A DNA stretch of 12,900 bases. It comes from Actinomycetota bacterium. Its GTDB lineage: Bacteria; Actinomycetota; Humimicrobiia; Humimicrobiales; Humimicrobiaceae. This document shows, in pieces, positions 6,395-12,887 of this stretch (position 1 is the first letter of the stretch; the number at the start of each line of letters is the position of its first letter). The notes beneath the pieces were generated by a model, which saw only the letters and a list, made by a program, of their open reading frames with translations, did no database searches and was not told the origin of the DNA. Where the stretch lies: NCBI GenBank assembly GCA_018400395.1, contig JAGYMN010000032.1, positions 1 to 12,900 of the forward strand. Reading direction: 5' to 3'. The translations under genes and the position numbers were made by a program.

Positions 6395-7561
6395 ATGACA
6401 GAATTTACAGACAGGGATAGAGAATTTATGGGAAGGGCCTTAGAACTTGCGGAAAATGGCAGGGGCCATACTTCACCCAATCCTATGGTCGGGGCGGTTA
6501 TTGTTAAAGACGGCCGTATCATCTCAGAAGGCTACCACAGGAAAGCAGGGGAAGATCATGCAGAAATAGACGCTATTAAAAATAGCTCCCTGGATGTCAG
6601 CAGTTCCACAATGTACGTTTCCCTGGAACCCTGCACGATTACAGGAAGGACACCACCCTGCGCAGATGTAATCATAAATAAGGGTTTTAAGAGAGTAATA
6701 ATCGGATCTATTGACCCAAATCCAGAGGTAAATGGTTCAGGAGTAAAAAAACTAAGGGAAGCCGGCATAAAAGTCAGTACAGGGCTGCTGGAAGATAAAG
6801 TAAAAAGGCAGAATGAAGTCTTCTTCAAACATATCAGGTACAAAAGGCCTTTTATCTGTGCCAAGATCGCTTCCAGCATTGATGGAAAACTTGCTGCAAA
6901 GAACTCGGATTCAAAGTGGATTACCTGTATTTCTTCAAGAAAAAAGGTGCAGGAGCTCAGAACAGAATATGGTTGTGTTCTTACCGGGATCAATACCGTT
7001 ATTGCTGACAATCCAACCCTGTTTCCTAAAAATGACCTCTCTGCCTGTCTCGATTCTAACCTCAGGTATTTTACGGAACACGGAAATAACAGGTTTACAA
7101 GGGTTATACTGGATACACATCTGAGGATACCTGCTGATTCGGCAATAGTACAAACAGCCGGCAGGATAAAAACCATCATATTTGCAGGGCCCCGCTCAGC
7201 TGAAGACGGAGAAATGATAAATAAAGAAAATATTTTAAGGGATAACTCAGTTTCTATAGAATACTGCAATTCAGGAAAATGGACCCCTGAAAAAATAAGT
7301 GAGGTACTCTATGCCGGATACGGTATTACATCATTTATGATCGAGGCAGGTCCCGGGGTTCTTACATCTTTCCTTAAGGCCGCTGCGATTGACAAATTTT
7401 ATATATTCATTGCTCCAAAAGTAATTGGCGGAGACAGTGATTTTGACATGTTCAAAAAGCTGGATATAAAAAATTTAAGTGAAAGCATCGGGCTTATTTT
7501 TGATTCTGCGATCAAATCAGGGGATGATCTGCATATCACTGCATATCCAGCAGGAAATTAG
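6395..7561 (+). CDS. ribD: bifunctional riboflavin biosynthesis protein RibD (deaminase/reductase)
   Basis: Carries out two steps: deamination of the pyrimidine made from GTP, then NADPH-dependent reduction of its ribosyl side chain. It has 388 residues. The deaminase half (1-145) has SPNPMVGAV (27-35), the zinc ligand H55 and the proton-shuttling E57 in HAE, and zinc ligands C80 and C89 in PCTITGRTPPC. In most RibD proteins this loop reads PCSHxGRTPPC, so the usual His is I82 here. The reductase half (150-388) has the AKIASSIDGKLA strand with K157, WITC (usually WITG), LTGINTVIADNPTL (196-209), VILDTHLRIP and IEAGPG (usually EGG). The start at 6395 has GGAA 4-7 bases upstream. It is the first gene of the riboswitch-controlled operon; ribE follows after 11 bases. 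The family is certain. The motif changes are noted as deviations and do not show loss of function. Confidence 0.95.
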   Translation: MTEFTDRDREFMGRALELAENGRGHTSPNPMVGAVIVKDGRIISEGYHRKAGEDHAEIDAIKNSSLDVSSSTMYVSLEPCTITGRTPPCADVIINKGFKRVIIGSIDPNPEVNGSGVKKLREAGIKVSTGLLEDKVKRQNEVFFKHIRYKRPFICAKIASSIDGKLAAKNSDSKWITCISSRKKVQELRTEYGCVLTGINTVIADNPTLFPKNDLSACLDSNLRYFTEHGNNRFTRVILDTHLRIPADSAIVQTAGRIKTIIFAGPRSAEDGEMINKENILRDNSVSIEYCNSGKWTPEKISEVLYAGYGITSFMIEAGPGVLTSFLKAAAIDKFYIFIAPKVIGGDSDFDMFKKLDIKNLSESIGLIFDSAIKSGDDLHITAYPAGN

Positions 7562-7572
7562 GTGATTATTAG

Positions 7573-8238
7573 ATGTTTACAGGAATTATAAAAGAGACAG
7601 GCATTATAGAGGACATAACAAACAGGGGTGAGGATAAAGAATTTAAGATAAATGCAGTAAAAATTCTTGAAGAAATAAACACCGGTGACTCCATATCTAT
7701 AAATGGTGCATGCCTTACAGTTAAAAGCTATGATTCTCACAGCTTCAGCTCCGACATATCTTCAAATACCCTCAGACACACCAACTTTGATTATGCAAGA
7801 ACGGGCGACCCGGTAAATCTGGAACCTTCGCTTTCTCCTAAAGACAGGATTGGGGGTCATTTTTTGAGTGGACATATTGACGGAGTGGCTAAAATAACAG
7901 ATGTTAAAAGGGCTGGAAGATCTTTTCTGATAACCTTTAAACCGGAAATTGATCTGTCCTTATTTATAGCAGAGCGCGGTTCCATAGCAATAGACGGGAT
8001 AAGTCTGACAGTAACCGAAGCCGGCACTGATAATTTTAAAACTGTAATAATACCGCACACTTTTGAAAATACTACTCTTGGCAGGAAAGGTATGGGCGAA
8101 ACAGTAAATATCGAAGTCGATATGATTGCCAGATACATAGTAAATTACCTTTCTTTCCAAAAAACAGCAGAGAGCAGTATATCTAAAATAAATGACGATA
8201 TATTAAAGGAGAAATTGGAAAAAAATGGTTTCATCTAA
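7573..8238 (+). CDS. ribE: riboflavin synthase, alpha subunit
   Basis: Final step: dismutation of two 6,7-dimethyl-8-ribityllumazine molecules to riboflavin and the pyrimidine, which is recycled through RibH. It has 221 residues, slightly longer than the usual 200-215 because of a charged C-terminal tail. Two repeated barrel domains are visible. The first starts at MFTGI and has SINGACLTV (42-50) with C47. The second starts at GGHFLSGHIDG (94-104) and has SIAIDGISLTV (137-147). A C-terminal trimerisation helix follows (about 183-200). ATG at 7573 is the canonical family start, with AGGTGA (7560-7565) 7 bases upstream overlapping the ribD stop. Its end overlaps the next gene by 14 bases. The gene is sometimes called ribC, depending on the species. 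Confidence 0.96.
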   Translation: MFTGIIKETGIIEDITNRGEDKEFKINAVKILEEINTGDSISINGACLTVKSYDSHSFSSDISSNTLRHTNFDYARTGDPVNLEPSLSPKDRIGGHFLSGHIDGVAKITDVKRAGRSFLITFKPEIDLSLFIAERGSIAIDGISLTVTEAGTDNFKTVIIPHTFENTTLGRKGMGETVNIEVDMIARYIVNYLSFQKTAESSISKINDDILKEKLEKNGFI

Positions 8239-9451
8239 TAAAGGATCATCTATCTTTTCGCCAATAGAAGAATCTATAAAAGAAATAAAAAAAGGCAAAA
8301 TAATAATCATAGTGGACGACAAATCTCCCGCTAATGAAGGTGTTTTCTTTCAGGCTGCTGAAAAAGTCACTCCTGAATCTGTAAACTATTTTATTACACA
8401 TGCCAGAGGTATAATTTTTTTACCCTGCATGAAGAAAAGGCTTGACCGGCTTAAGATCCCGATGATGAGCCGCGAAAGCAATGATCAGGCTTCCGGTGTG
8501 GGCGCCCGTGCAGTTTCAATAGATGCAAGATCAATAAAAGGCAGTGGTATATCTGCAGGGGACAGGGCCGCTACTATAAAAACATTCATCGACCCCGAGA
8601 CAGGACCTGATGATATAACGATACCGGGGCATATCTTCCCGCTGAGAGCTTCCGAGGGCGGCATACTTATACGTGCAGGACATACTGAAGCGGCAGTTGA
8701 TCTTGCAAAAATAAGCGGATTATATCCTGCAGGCATTATTAGTGAAGTAATAAGGGATGATGGAGAAGTAGCACTTCTGCCTGACCTTGAAAACATCTCA
8801 GAGAAATCAGGCCTCAGCATAATAACCATAGAAGAACTTATAAGATACAGGAAAAAAAAGGAAAAACTAATCGAAAAAGTGGCAGAAATAAATCTTCCCA
8901 CAAAATGGGGTGAATTCAGGACCATAACATACAGATCTACGATAAGTCCGGAAACACATCTGGCTTTCATAAAAGGTGATATAAGGGATGAAAAAAATAT
9001 ACTGGTAAGGGTACATTCCCAGTGCCTTACCGGAGATACATTCGGTTCCACCAGATGTGATTGCGGGGAACAGCTTGATAGTGCATTCCGTATGATAAAT
9101 AAAGAAGGAAGGGGAGTGCTTCTATATATGGCCCAGGAAGGAAGAGGTATAGGGCTCTGCAATAAGATGAAGGCATATGAACTTCAGGAAAAAGGTATGG
9201 ATACCGTTGAGGCAAATCTACATCTGGGCTTTAACGCAGACCTCAGGGACTACGGCATAGGTGCCCAGATACTTTCTGACCTGGGTCTTACAACAATACA
9301 GCTTATGACAAATAACCCTAAAAAGATAGTCGGCCTCGAGGGATATGGCCTTAAGATAACCAGAAGAATACCTTTAAAGATCACGCCTAATAAAAATAAT
9401 AAATTTTACCTTAATACGAAGAAAGAGAAGATGCACCATCTTCTGGACTGA
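8225..9451 (+). CDS. ribBA: RibBA: GTP cyclohydrolase II fused to a DHBP synthase domain with altered active site
   Basis: A fusion of 408 residues, matching the usual 395-410. The C-terminal half (about 215-400) is an intact GTP cyclohydrolase II. Zinc cysteines C267, C278 and C280 lie in HSQCLTGDTFGSTRCDC. QEGRGIGL (304-311), Y318, DTVEAN and the D339/R341 pair of DLRDYG are present. It opens GTP to start riboflavin synthesis. The N-terminal half has the DHBP synthase fold with PGHIFPL (134-140), GHTEA with H153, and E174. However, the signature DDExRENEGD reads DDKSPANEGV (31-40), so the usual Arg, metal-binding Glu and Asp are Pro35, Ala36 and Val40. The usual TTG before SAxDR is GSG, and two conserved Cys are Phe and Ser. 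That half may not make dihydroxybutanone phosphate. The ATG at 8225 lies inside the ribE end; AAAGGAGA (8205-8212) is 12-13 bases upstream. Confidence 0.95.
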   Translation: MVSSNKGSSIFSPIEESIKEIKKGKIIIIVDDKSPANEGVFFQAAEKVTPESVNYFITHARGIIFLPCMKKRLDRLKIPMMSRESNDQASGVGARAVSIDARSIKGSGISAGDRAATIKTFIDPETGPDDITIPGHIFPLRASEGGILIRAGHTEAAVDLAKISGLYPAGIISEVIRDDGEVALLPDLENISEKSGLSIITIEELIRYRKKKEKLIEKVAEINLPTKWGEFRTITYRSTISPETHLAFIKGDIRDEKNILVRVHSQCLTGDTFGSTRCDCGEQLDSAFRMINKEGRGVLLYMAQEGRGIGLCNKMKAYELQEKGMDTVEANLHLGFNADLRDYGIGAQILSDLGLTTIQLMTNNPKKIVGLEGYGLKITRRIPLKITPNKNNKFYLNTKKEKMHHLLD

Positions 9452-9500
9452 CAAAATAGATTTTATTAAATTTTTCAGAAAAGATAGAAAGGGAAAGATT

Positions 9501-9968
9501 ATGAAAAAATACGAGGGCAACCTTGACGCAAGCAAACTAAAGTTCGGGATTATTTCAAGCAGGTTCCACGACTTCATATCCTCCAGGCTCCTTGACGGGG
9601 CACTGGATTGCCTTAAAAGGCATGGCTGTCCCGAGGGTAATATTGAAATAACCAGGGTACCAGGGGCATTCGAAATACCATTAGCTGCGAAGATGCTGGC
9701 TAAAACAAAAAAATATGATGCCATAATCTGCCTTGGGGCCGTAATGAAGGGAGACACATCACATAACCAGTACATCGCAAACGAATCAATAAAAGGCATT
9801 GTAAAGATCAGCCTTGATTTTGATATACCCATATCATTCGGAGTCATTACGCCCGACACCCTTGAACAGGCCATAGAGCGTGCCGGTACAAAGAGGGGTA
9901 ACAAAGGCTGGGATGCTGCACTAAGTGCAATTGAAATGGCAAACCTGTTTTTAGAAATAGAATCATAA
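9501..9968 (+). CDS. ribH: 6,7-dimethyl-8-ribityllumazine synthase
   Basis: Condenses the RibD product (after dephosphorylation) with dihydroxybutanone phosphate to make the substrate of riboflavin synthase. It forms pentamers or 60-mer shells in this family. It has 155 residues, a normal length. It shows SSRFHDFISSRLLDGA (19-34) with F22 stacking on the substrate, RVPGAFEIPLAA (52-63), LGAVMKGDTSHNQYIANE (79-96) with catalytic H88, FGVITPDTLEQAIERAG (113-129) with R127, and NKGWDAALSAIEM. All key residues are kept. AAAGGGA (9488-9494) lies 6 bases before the ATG. It is the last gene of the rib operon, 49 bases after ribBA. A strong hairpin follows at 10012-10051. Confidence 0.97.
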   Translation: MKKYEGNLDASKLKFGIISSRFHDFISSRLLDGALDCLKRHGCPEGNIEITRVPGAFEIPLAAKMLAKTKKYDAIICLGAVMKGDTSHNQYIANESIKGIVKISLDFDIPISFGVITPDTLEQAIERAGTKRGNKGWDAALSAIEMANLFLEIES

Positions 9969-10011
9969 TGCAGGAAAGCAAACTGTCTAAATTCAATTAA
10001 TACTGCACAAA

Positions 10012-10051
10012 AAATTGGAAGTGGCTATGTTCCCATAATCACTTCCAATTT
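10012..10051 (-). terminator. hairpin terminator shared by ribH and the corrinoid protein gene
   Basis: Perfect 12-base-pair inverted repeat (10012-10023 and 10040-10051; AAATTGGAAGTG and its complement). The 16-base loop can form four further pairs (TATG with CATA). On the minus strand the stem runs straight into TTTTTT, making a good intrinsic terminator for the leftward corrinoid gene. On the plus strand only TTTAATATT follows, so termination of the rib operon would be weaker. Confidence 0.75.
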
Positions 10052-10084
10052 AATATTCCTATTAAGATCCGGAACCGGCCTTTG

Positions 10085-10717
10085 CTAGTTCATCAGATCA
10101 TTTGCAAGATCAACCGCTGATGAGGCATCAGGGGCGTAACCGTCAGCACCTATAGAATCAGCATACTCCTGTGTAAGGGGAGCTCCGCCCACCATTATCT
10201 TCACGTTCGACATCCCAGAATCTGCTTTTACAGCTTCTATAACTTCCTTCATGCCTGGCATAGTCGTTGTAAGAAGAGCAGAAAGCCCCAGTACCTTTGC
10301 TTTTGATTTTTTAAGCTCCTCTATATATTTTTCCGGGGGCACGTCTACTCCTGCATCTACAACAGTGAAGCCTCCTCCCTCAAGCATCATGCCTACCAGG
10401 TTTTTGCCGATATCATGAAGATCGCCCTGTACCGTTCCGATCACTACCGAACCTTTGCCTTCTTCGCCGGTCTCCGTAAGAAGCGGCTTTATGATATCCA
10501 TTGCAGCATGCATAGCCCTTGCGGCTATAAGCACTTCCGGGATATACATCTCATTCGCCTTAAATTTTCTGCCTACCACCTCCATTCCCGGCATCATGCC
10601 TTCGTTTAATACCTCTGTTGCCGAAACTCCATCCGCTACAAGTTTTTCTGCGATCTCTTTTGACGAGGTATTGTCTCCCTTTATTATCGCATCAGCAAGA
10701 TCCTGATGTTTCGCCAT
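10085..10717 (-). CDS. corrinoid (cobalamin-binding) methyl-carrier protein
   Basis: Cytoplasmic corrinoid protein of 210 residues, like the MtbC/MttC/MtaC carriers that shuttle methyl groups between a substrate methyltransferase and a second methyltransferase. Residues 1-85 form the helical methionine-synthase-type cap domain, including EGMMPGMEVVGRKF (39-52). Residues 88-210 form the B12-binding Rossmann domain, with DLHDIG (99-104) supplying H101 as lower cobalt ligand, SALLTTTM (146-153) and VGGAPLT (176-182). I chose the ATG at 10717 because AAAGGAG lies 6 bases upstream and family members start with a similar short helix. An in-frame ATG at 10777 is less likely. The gene stands alone here, with no methyltransferase gene on either side, so its substrate is unknown. 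The usual substrates are methanol, methylamines, glycine betaine or methoxyaromatics. The family assignment is strong. Confidence 0.93.
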   Translation of the reverse strand: MAKHQDLADAIIKGDNTSSKEIAEKLVADGVSATEVLNEGMMPGMEVVGRKFKANEMYIPEVLIAARAMHAAMDIIKPLLTETGEEGKGSVVIGTVQGDLHDIGKNLVGMMLEGGGFTVVDAGVDVPPEKYIEELKKSKAKVLGLSALLTTTMPGMKEVIEAVKADSGMSNVKIMVGGAPLTQEYADSIGADGYAPDASSAVDLANDLMN

Positions 10718-10916
10718 AGTCTTCTCCTTTCTTATAATTTTCCTATTGTCTTTCTCCATCCAATAACTTTTATACAATAATAGCAGGAAAAGAGTAAAAA
10801 TAAAGGAAAAAGTTTTTTTTAAATAATAATATATGCTGCACTGATCAGTTTTTTATTTACTCTATTTTTTTTATGTTGTATACTTTTTCTGCACATAAAT
10901 TAACTAGAATTTATAT
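10718..10916. promoter_or_regulatory. divergent intergenic region with a small palindrome
   Basis: AT-rich spacer between the leftward corrinoid gene and the rightward glycosylase-like gene. The Shine-Dalgarno of the corrinoid gene (AAAGGAG on the minus strand) lies at its left end. ACTGATCAGT (10840-10849) is a perfect 10-base palindrome that could be an operator. TAGAAT (10905-10910) is a possible -10 for the rightward gene, without a convincing -35. Confidence 0.35.
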
Positions 10917-11555
10917 ATGCCCATAAGTTCCAGGGAAAGCATAGAAAAACTTAATTCGAAAATCCTCAAATGCAGGAAATGCAAAGAGCTTGCCCAATTG
11001 CGGAAAACACCGGTGACCGGCACGGGAGCACCCGGTGCAAATATTATAATTGTATCTGATTTTCCACGTAAGAACGGAGCTGAAAAAAGCGGTATACCTT
11101 TTACTGGAGACGTGCCCGGGCAATTTTTAAGGGATATAATAGAAAAAGTAGATCTTTCGCTTGAGAAGGATACCTATCTTACCTACCTCGTGAAATGTAC
11201 GCCCAGAAGGATCAGCAAAACAACCGGAAAAAGAGAGGTAATTGAAGAAGAAAGCTTAAAAGCGGCACATGTTAAAAATTGTATTCCTTACTTAATCGAG
11301 GAAATATCTATAAGCACGCCCCATATAATAGTATCTCTGGGACTTGATGTATCGAATATACTACTTAAAAATTTTTTTTCTATAGATAAAAAGTTCAAAG
11401 ATATGGAAGAAATCCATATGCATGTGTTCGAAAACCCTTCTTTTAAGCTGGTGCCGTTCTACGGCCCCCATGATGTAAAGATAAAAAAGACCATATCTGA
11501 AAAAAAATACACTGATGACTTCAAATCACTGGCAAAACTTCTGAAGTTGGTCTGA
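10917..11555 (+). CDS. Fe-S uracil-DNA glycosylase superfamily protein (family-4-like, divergent)
   Basis: It has 212 residues and resembles family 4 uracil-DNA glycosylases, which remove uracil from DNA and carry one [4Fe-4S] cluster. The four cluster cysteines are in place: C19 and C22 (CRKC), C94 (LVKC) and C122 (KNC). Other family features are the VTGTGAPGANIIIVSDFP strand, SGIPFTG with F62, YLTYLVKCTP, and PHIIVSLG (135-142). Catalytic motifs differ from the family as I recall it: GEAPG reads SDFPR, the Asn before VKC is Tyr (Y90), and the HPS/HPA motif reads GPHD. Ordinary uracil excision is therefore uncertain, and a different base, a structural role or a diverged repair protein are alternatives. 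The ATG at 10917 has no Shine-Dalgarno. A TAGAAT six bases upstream suggests a leaderless transcript. It converges with the 3D-domain gene, 11 bases between stops. Confidence 0.85.
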   Translation: MPISSRESIEKLNSKILKCRKCKELAQLRKTPVTGTGAPGANIIIVSDFPRKNGAEKSGIPFTGDVPGQFLRDIIEKVDLSLEKDTYLTYLVKCTPRRISKTTGKREVIEEESLKAAHVKNCIPYLIEEISISTPHIIVSLGLDVSNILLKNFFSIDKKFKDMEEIHMHVFENPSFKLVPFYGPHDVKIKKTISEKKYTDDFKSLAKLLKLV

Positions 11556-11566
11556 AAAGCTTCTTT

Positions 11567-12598
11567 TCAATCTTCTACCAGATATACTCTTATATGACGC
11601 CTCCCGTACCCGTAGCACTCTGCAAGCGTGTCAAAACATAGATCTATCCTGTTATTTTTTATCCATCCTCCCGTATCAGCGGCAATAGCCTCGCCGTACC
11701 CGGGAATGAATAATTTTGTACCCAGCGGTATTACTCTTGGATCTACTGCTACAATTCCCTTCCTTGCCCGCAGCCCCGTAGCAGTTATTCCATTACCGTT
11801 TATATCATTACCGCCTGAACCAAAAGCAAAATATGCAGTCGCTACCATTTCCCACTCGCCAGTGAGGGTAATGCCCGGGGGCTGTACTGCTGCTATCCTT
11901 TTCCTTATCTCTGAAAGAAGATTCTGTACTTCCTCTTCTTCCTGTTCCAGCTTATTCAGGAGGAACTTGTTTTCTGCAATAGCTTCTTCAAGTTTTTCTT
12001 CCTCTTCTTCCAGTCTTGACCTTAACGACTCCTTCTCTGAAATCATTTCCTCCGATTTGCGGCTTATCCTTTCAAATTCCTCTTTTTCAAATCTAAGAGT
12101 TTCAATAAGTTCAGCCTCTCTGTCCATAATATTTTTAAAAAGAAAGAGATTGTTGACCACTTCATTGAGATTCTTAGCACTTATGATATATTTTGCTACA
12201 TCATTGTTTCCATACTTATAGGTAAATATTATTTTATCGACAAGCAGGCGCTTTTTTTTCTTTATACTTTTTTCAAGCTCCTCCTTCTGCAGTTTCAGTT
12301 CTTCCAATTGCAGGTTCAGCATCTTAAGATCCCCGTCTAAAGCTTTTATCTCATTTTTTTTTGCTTCTACTATTGTTTCAGAAGCAATTATCTCCTCTAA
12401 CAGTTTTTCCTGCTCTGAATCAAGCATTGCTATTGAATTCCCAAGCTCCCTTAGTGTAATAGCTGCAAGCGGCTGTGCCATTACCAGAAATGAGGTGCAG
12501 ATAAAAAGAAAAACCATAAAACCTGCTAATAACTTCCTGAAAGGAGCGCAGTTACACATGCTCCTTAATTCTTTTCCTATCTCAAATACAAATTTCAT
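11567..12598 (-). CDS. secreted coiled-coil protein with C-terminal 3D domain (probable peptidoglycan-active)
   Basis: It has 343 residues. A signal peptide or N-terminal anchor spans about residues 20-46 (RK, then a hydrophobic LLAGFMVFLFICTSFLVM, then AQPLAA). Residues 52-237 are a long Glu/Lys/Leu-rich coiled coil of two arms around FTYKYGNNDVAKYII (125-139), the layout of PcsB/CwlO-type cell-wall hydrolase regulators that dock on FtsEX. Residues 250-343 form a 3D domain, a double-psi barrel related to lytic transglycosylases, with its three aspartates D286 (VDPRVIPLG), D308 (AADTGG) and D319 (RIDLCF). It probably cleaves or binds peptidoglycan outside the cell. The first ATG (12598) has no Shine-Dalgarno. 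The in-frame ATG at 12559 (residue 14) has AAGGAG only one base upstream. Either start leaves the signal intact. The domain calls are strong; the FtsEX link is an inference. Confidence 0.88.
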   Translation of the reverse strand: MKFVFEIGKELRSMCNCAPFRKLLAGFMVFLFICTSFLVMAQPLAAITLRELGNSIAMLDSEQEKLLEEIIASETIVEAKKNEIKALDGDLKMLNLQLEELKLQKEELEKSIKKKKRLLVDKIIFTYKYGNNDVAKYIISAKNLNEVVNNLFLFKNIMDREAELIETLRFEKEEFERISRKSEEMISEKESLRSRLEEEEEKLEEAIAENKFLLNKLEQEEEEVQNLLSEIRKRIAAVQPPGITLTGEWEMVATAYFAFGSGGNDINGNGITATGLRARKGIVAVDPRVIPLGTKLFIPGYGEAIAADTGGWIKNNRIDLCFDTLAECYGYGRRHIRVYLVED

Positions 12599-12704
12599 AA
12601 AAAAGTAAACTAATTCTACGGTATTTAAATTTACCCTATCTTATTTTAAAATCGAGTATATAAAATTAAAATATCAATATATTTTATTTTAAATCCGTGA
12701 TTTT

Positions 12705-12887
12705 TTAAGCTCTTCGCTTCTTCAATTGAAACATATTTTCTATTTTCCTTAACATATCTAATACTTGAATAAATAGTTTTTGTATAAGTTCCGTCTGGAT
12801 TTTTATAAGTCTCATAACTTGGTCCTCTGTTAAATAAAATTGATTCAGAAAATTCTTTGTCTTTCTCGTTTCCTCCTCCAAATCCAT
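12705..12887 (-). CDS. small hypothetical protein, possibly truncated by the window edge
   Basis: Frame of 60 codons from an ATG at 12887. No Shine-Dalgarno precedes that ATG and the frame stays open to the window end, so the true start may lie outside. The product is polar, helical and amphipathic (Leu/Ile/Lys/Gln-rich, one heptad-like stretch in the second half) and ends in KKRRA. I do not recognise it, and a spurious frame in AT-rich DNA cannot be excluded. It points the same way as the 3D-domain gene and ends 106 bases before that gene's start. Confidence 0.4.
   Translation of the reverse strand: MDLEEETRKTKNFLNQFYLTEDQVMRLIKIQTELIQKLFIQVLDMLRKIENMFQLKKRRA

Noticed and set aside
6556..7269. 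Long antisense open frame (237 codons) within ribD
   Set aside because: It lies wholly inside a certain gene, has no ribosome site or recognisable motif, and its Ser/Leu/Ile-rich product is typical of a reverse-strand shadow.
8485..9162. Antisense open frame (225 codons) within ribBA
   Set aside because: Same reasons: it is a low-complexity reverse shadow of a gene with clear motifs.
9426..9470. Terminator between ribBA and ribH
   Set aside because: The hairpin lies inside the coding sequence and is not directly followed by a T-run, and ribH belongs to the same pathway and strand.
9374..9904. Antisense frame opposite ribH
   Set aside because: RibH on the plus strand has all catalytic motifs; the reverse frame shows none.
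10718..10777. Longer N-terminus of the corrinoid protein from an ATG at 10777
   Set aside because: The extra 20 residues are not family-like and the AAAGGAG site serves the ATG at 10717.
11628..12221. Plus-strand frame opposite the coiled-coil gene
   Set aside because: Its runs of Ser and Leu are the complement of Glu/Lys-rich coiled-coil codons, and the minus-strand gene has clear domains.
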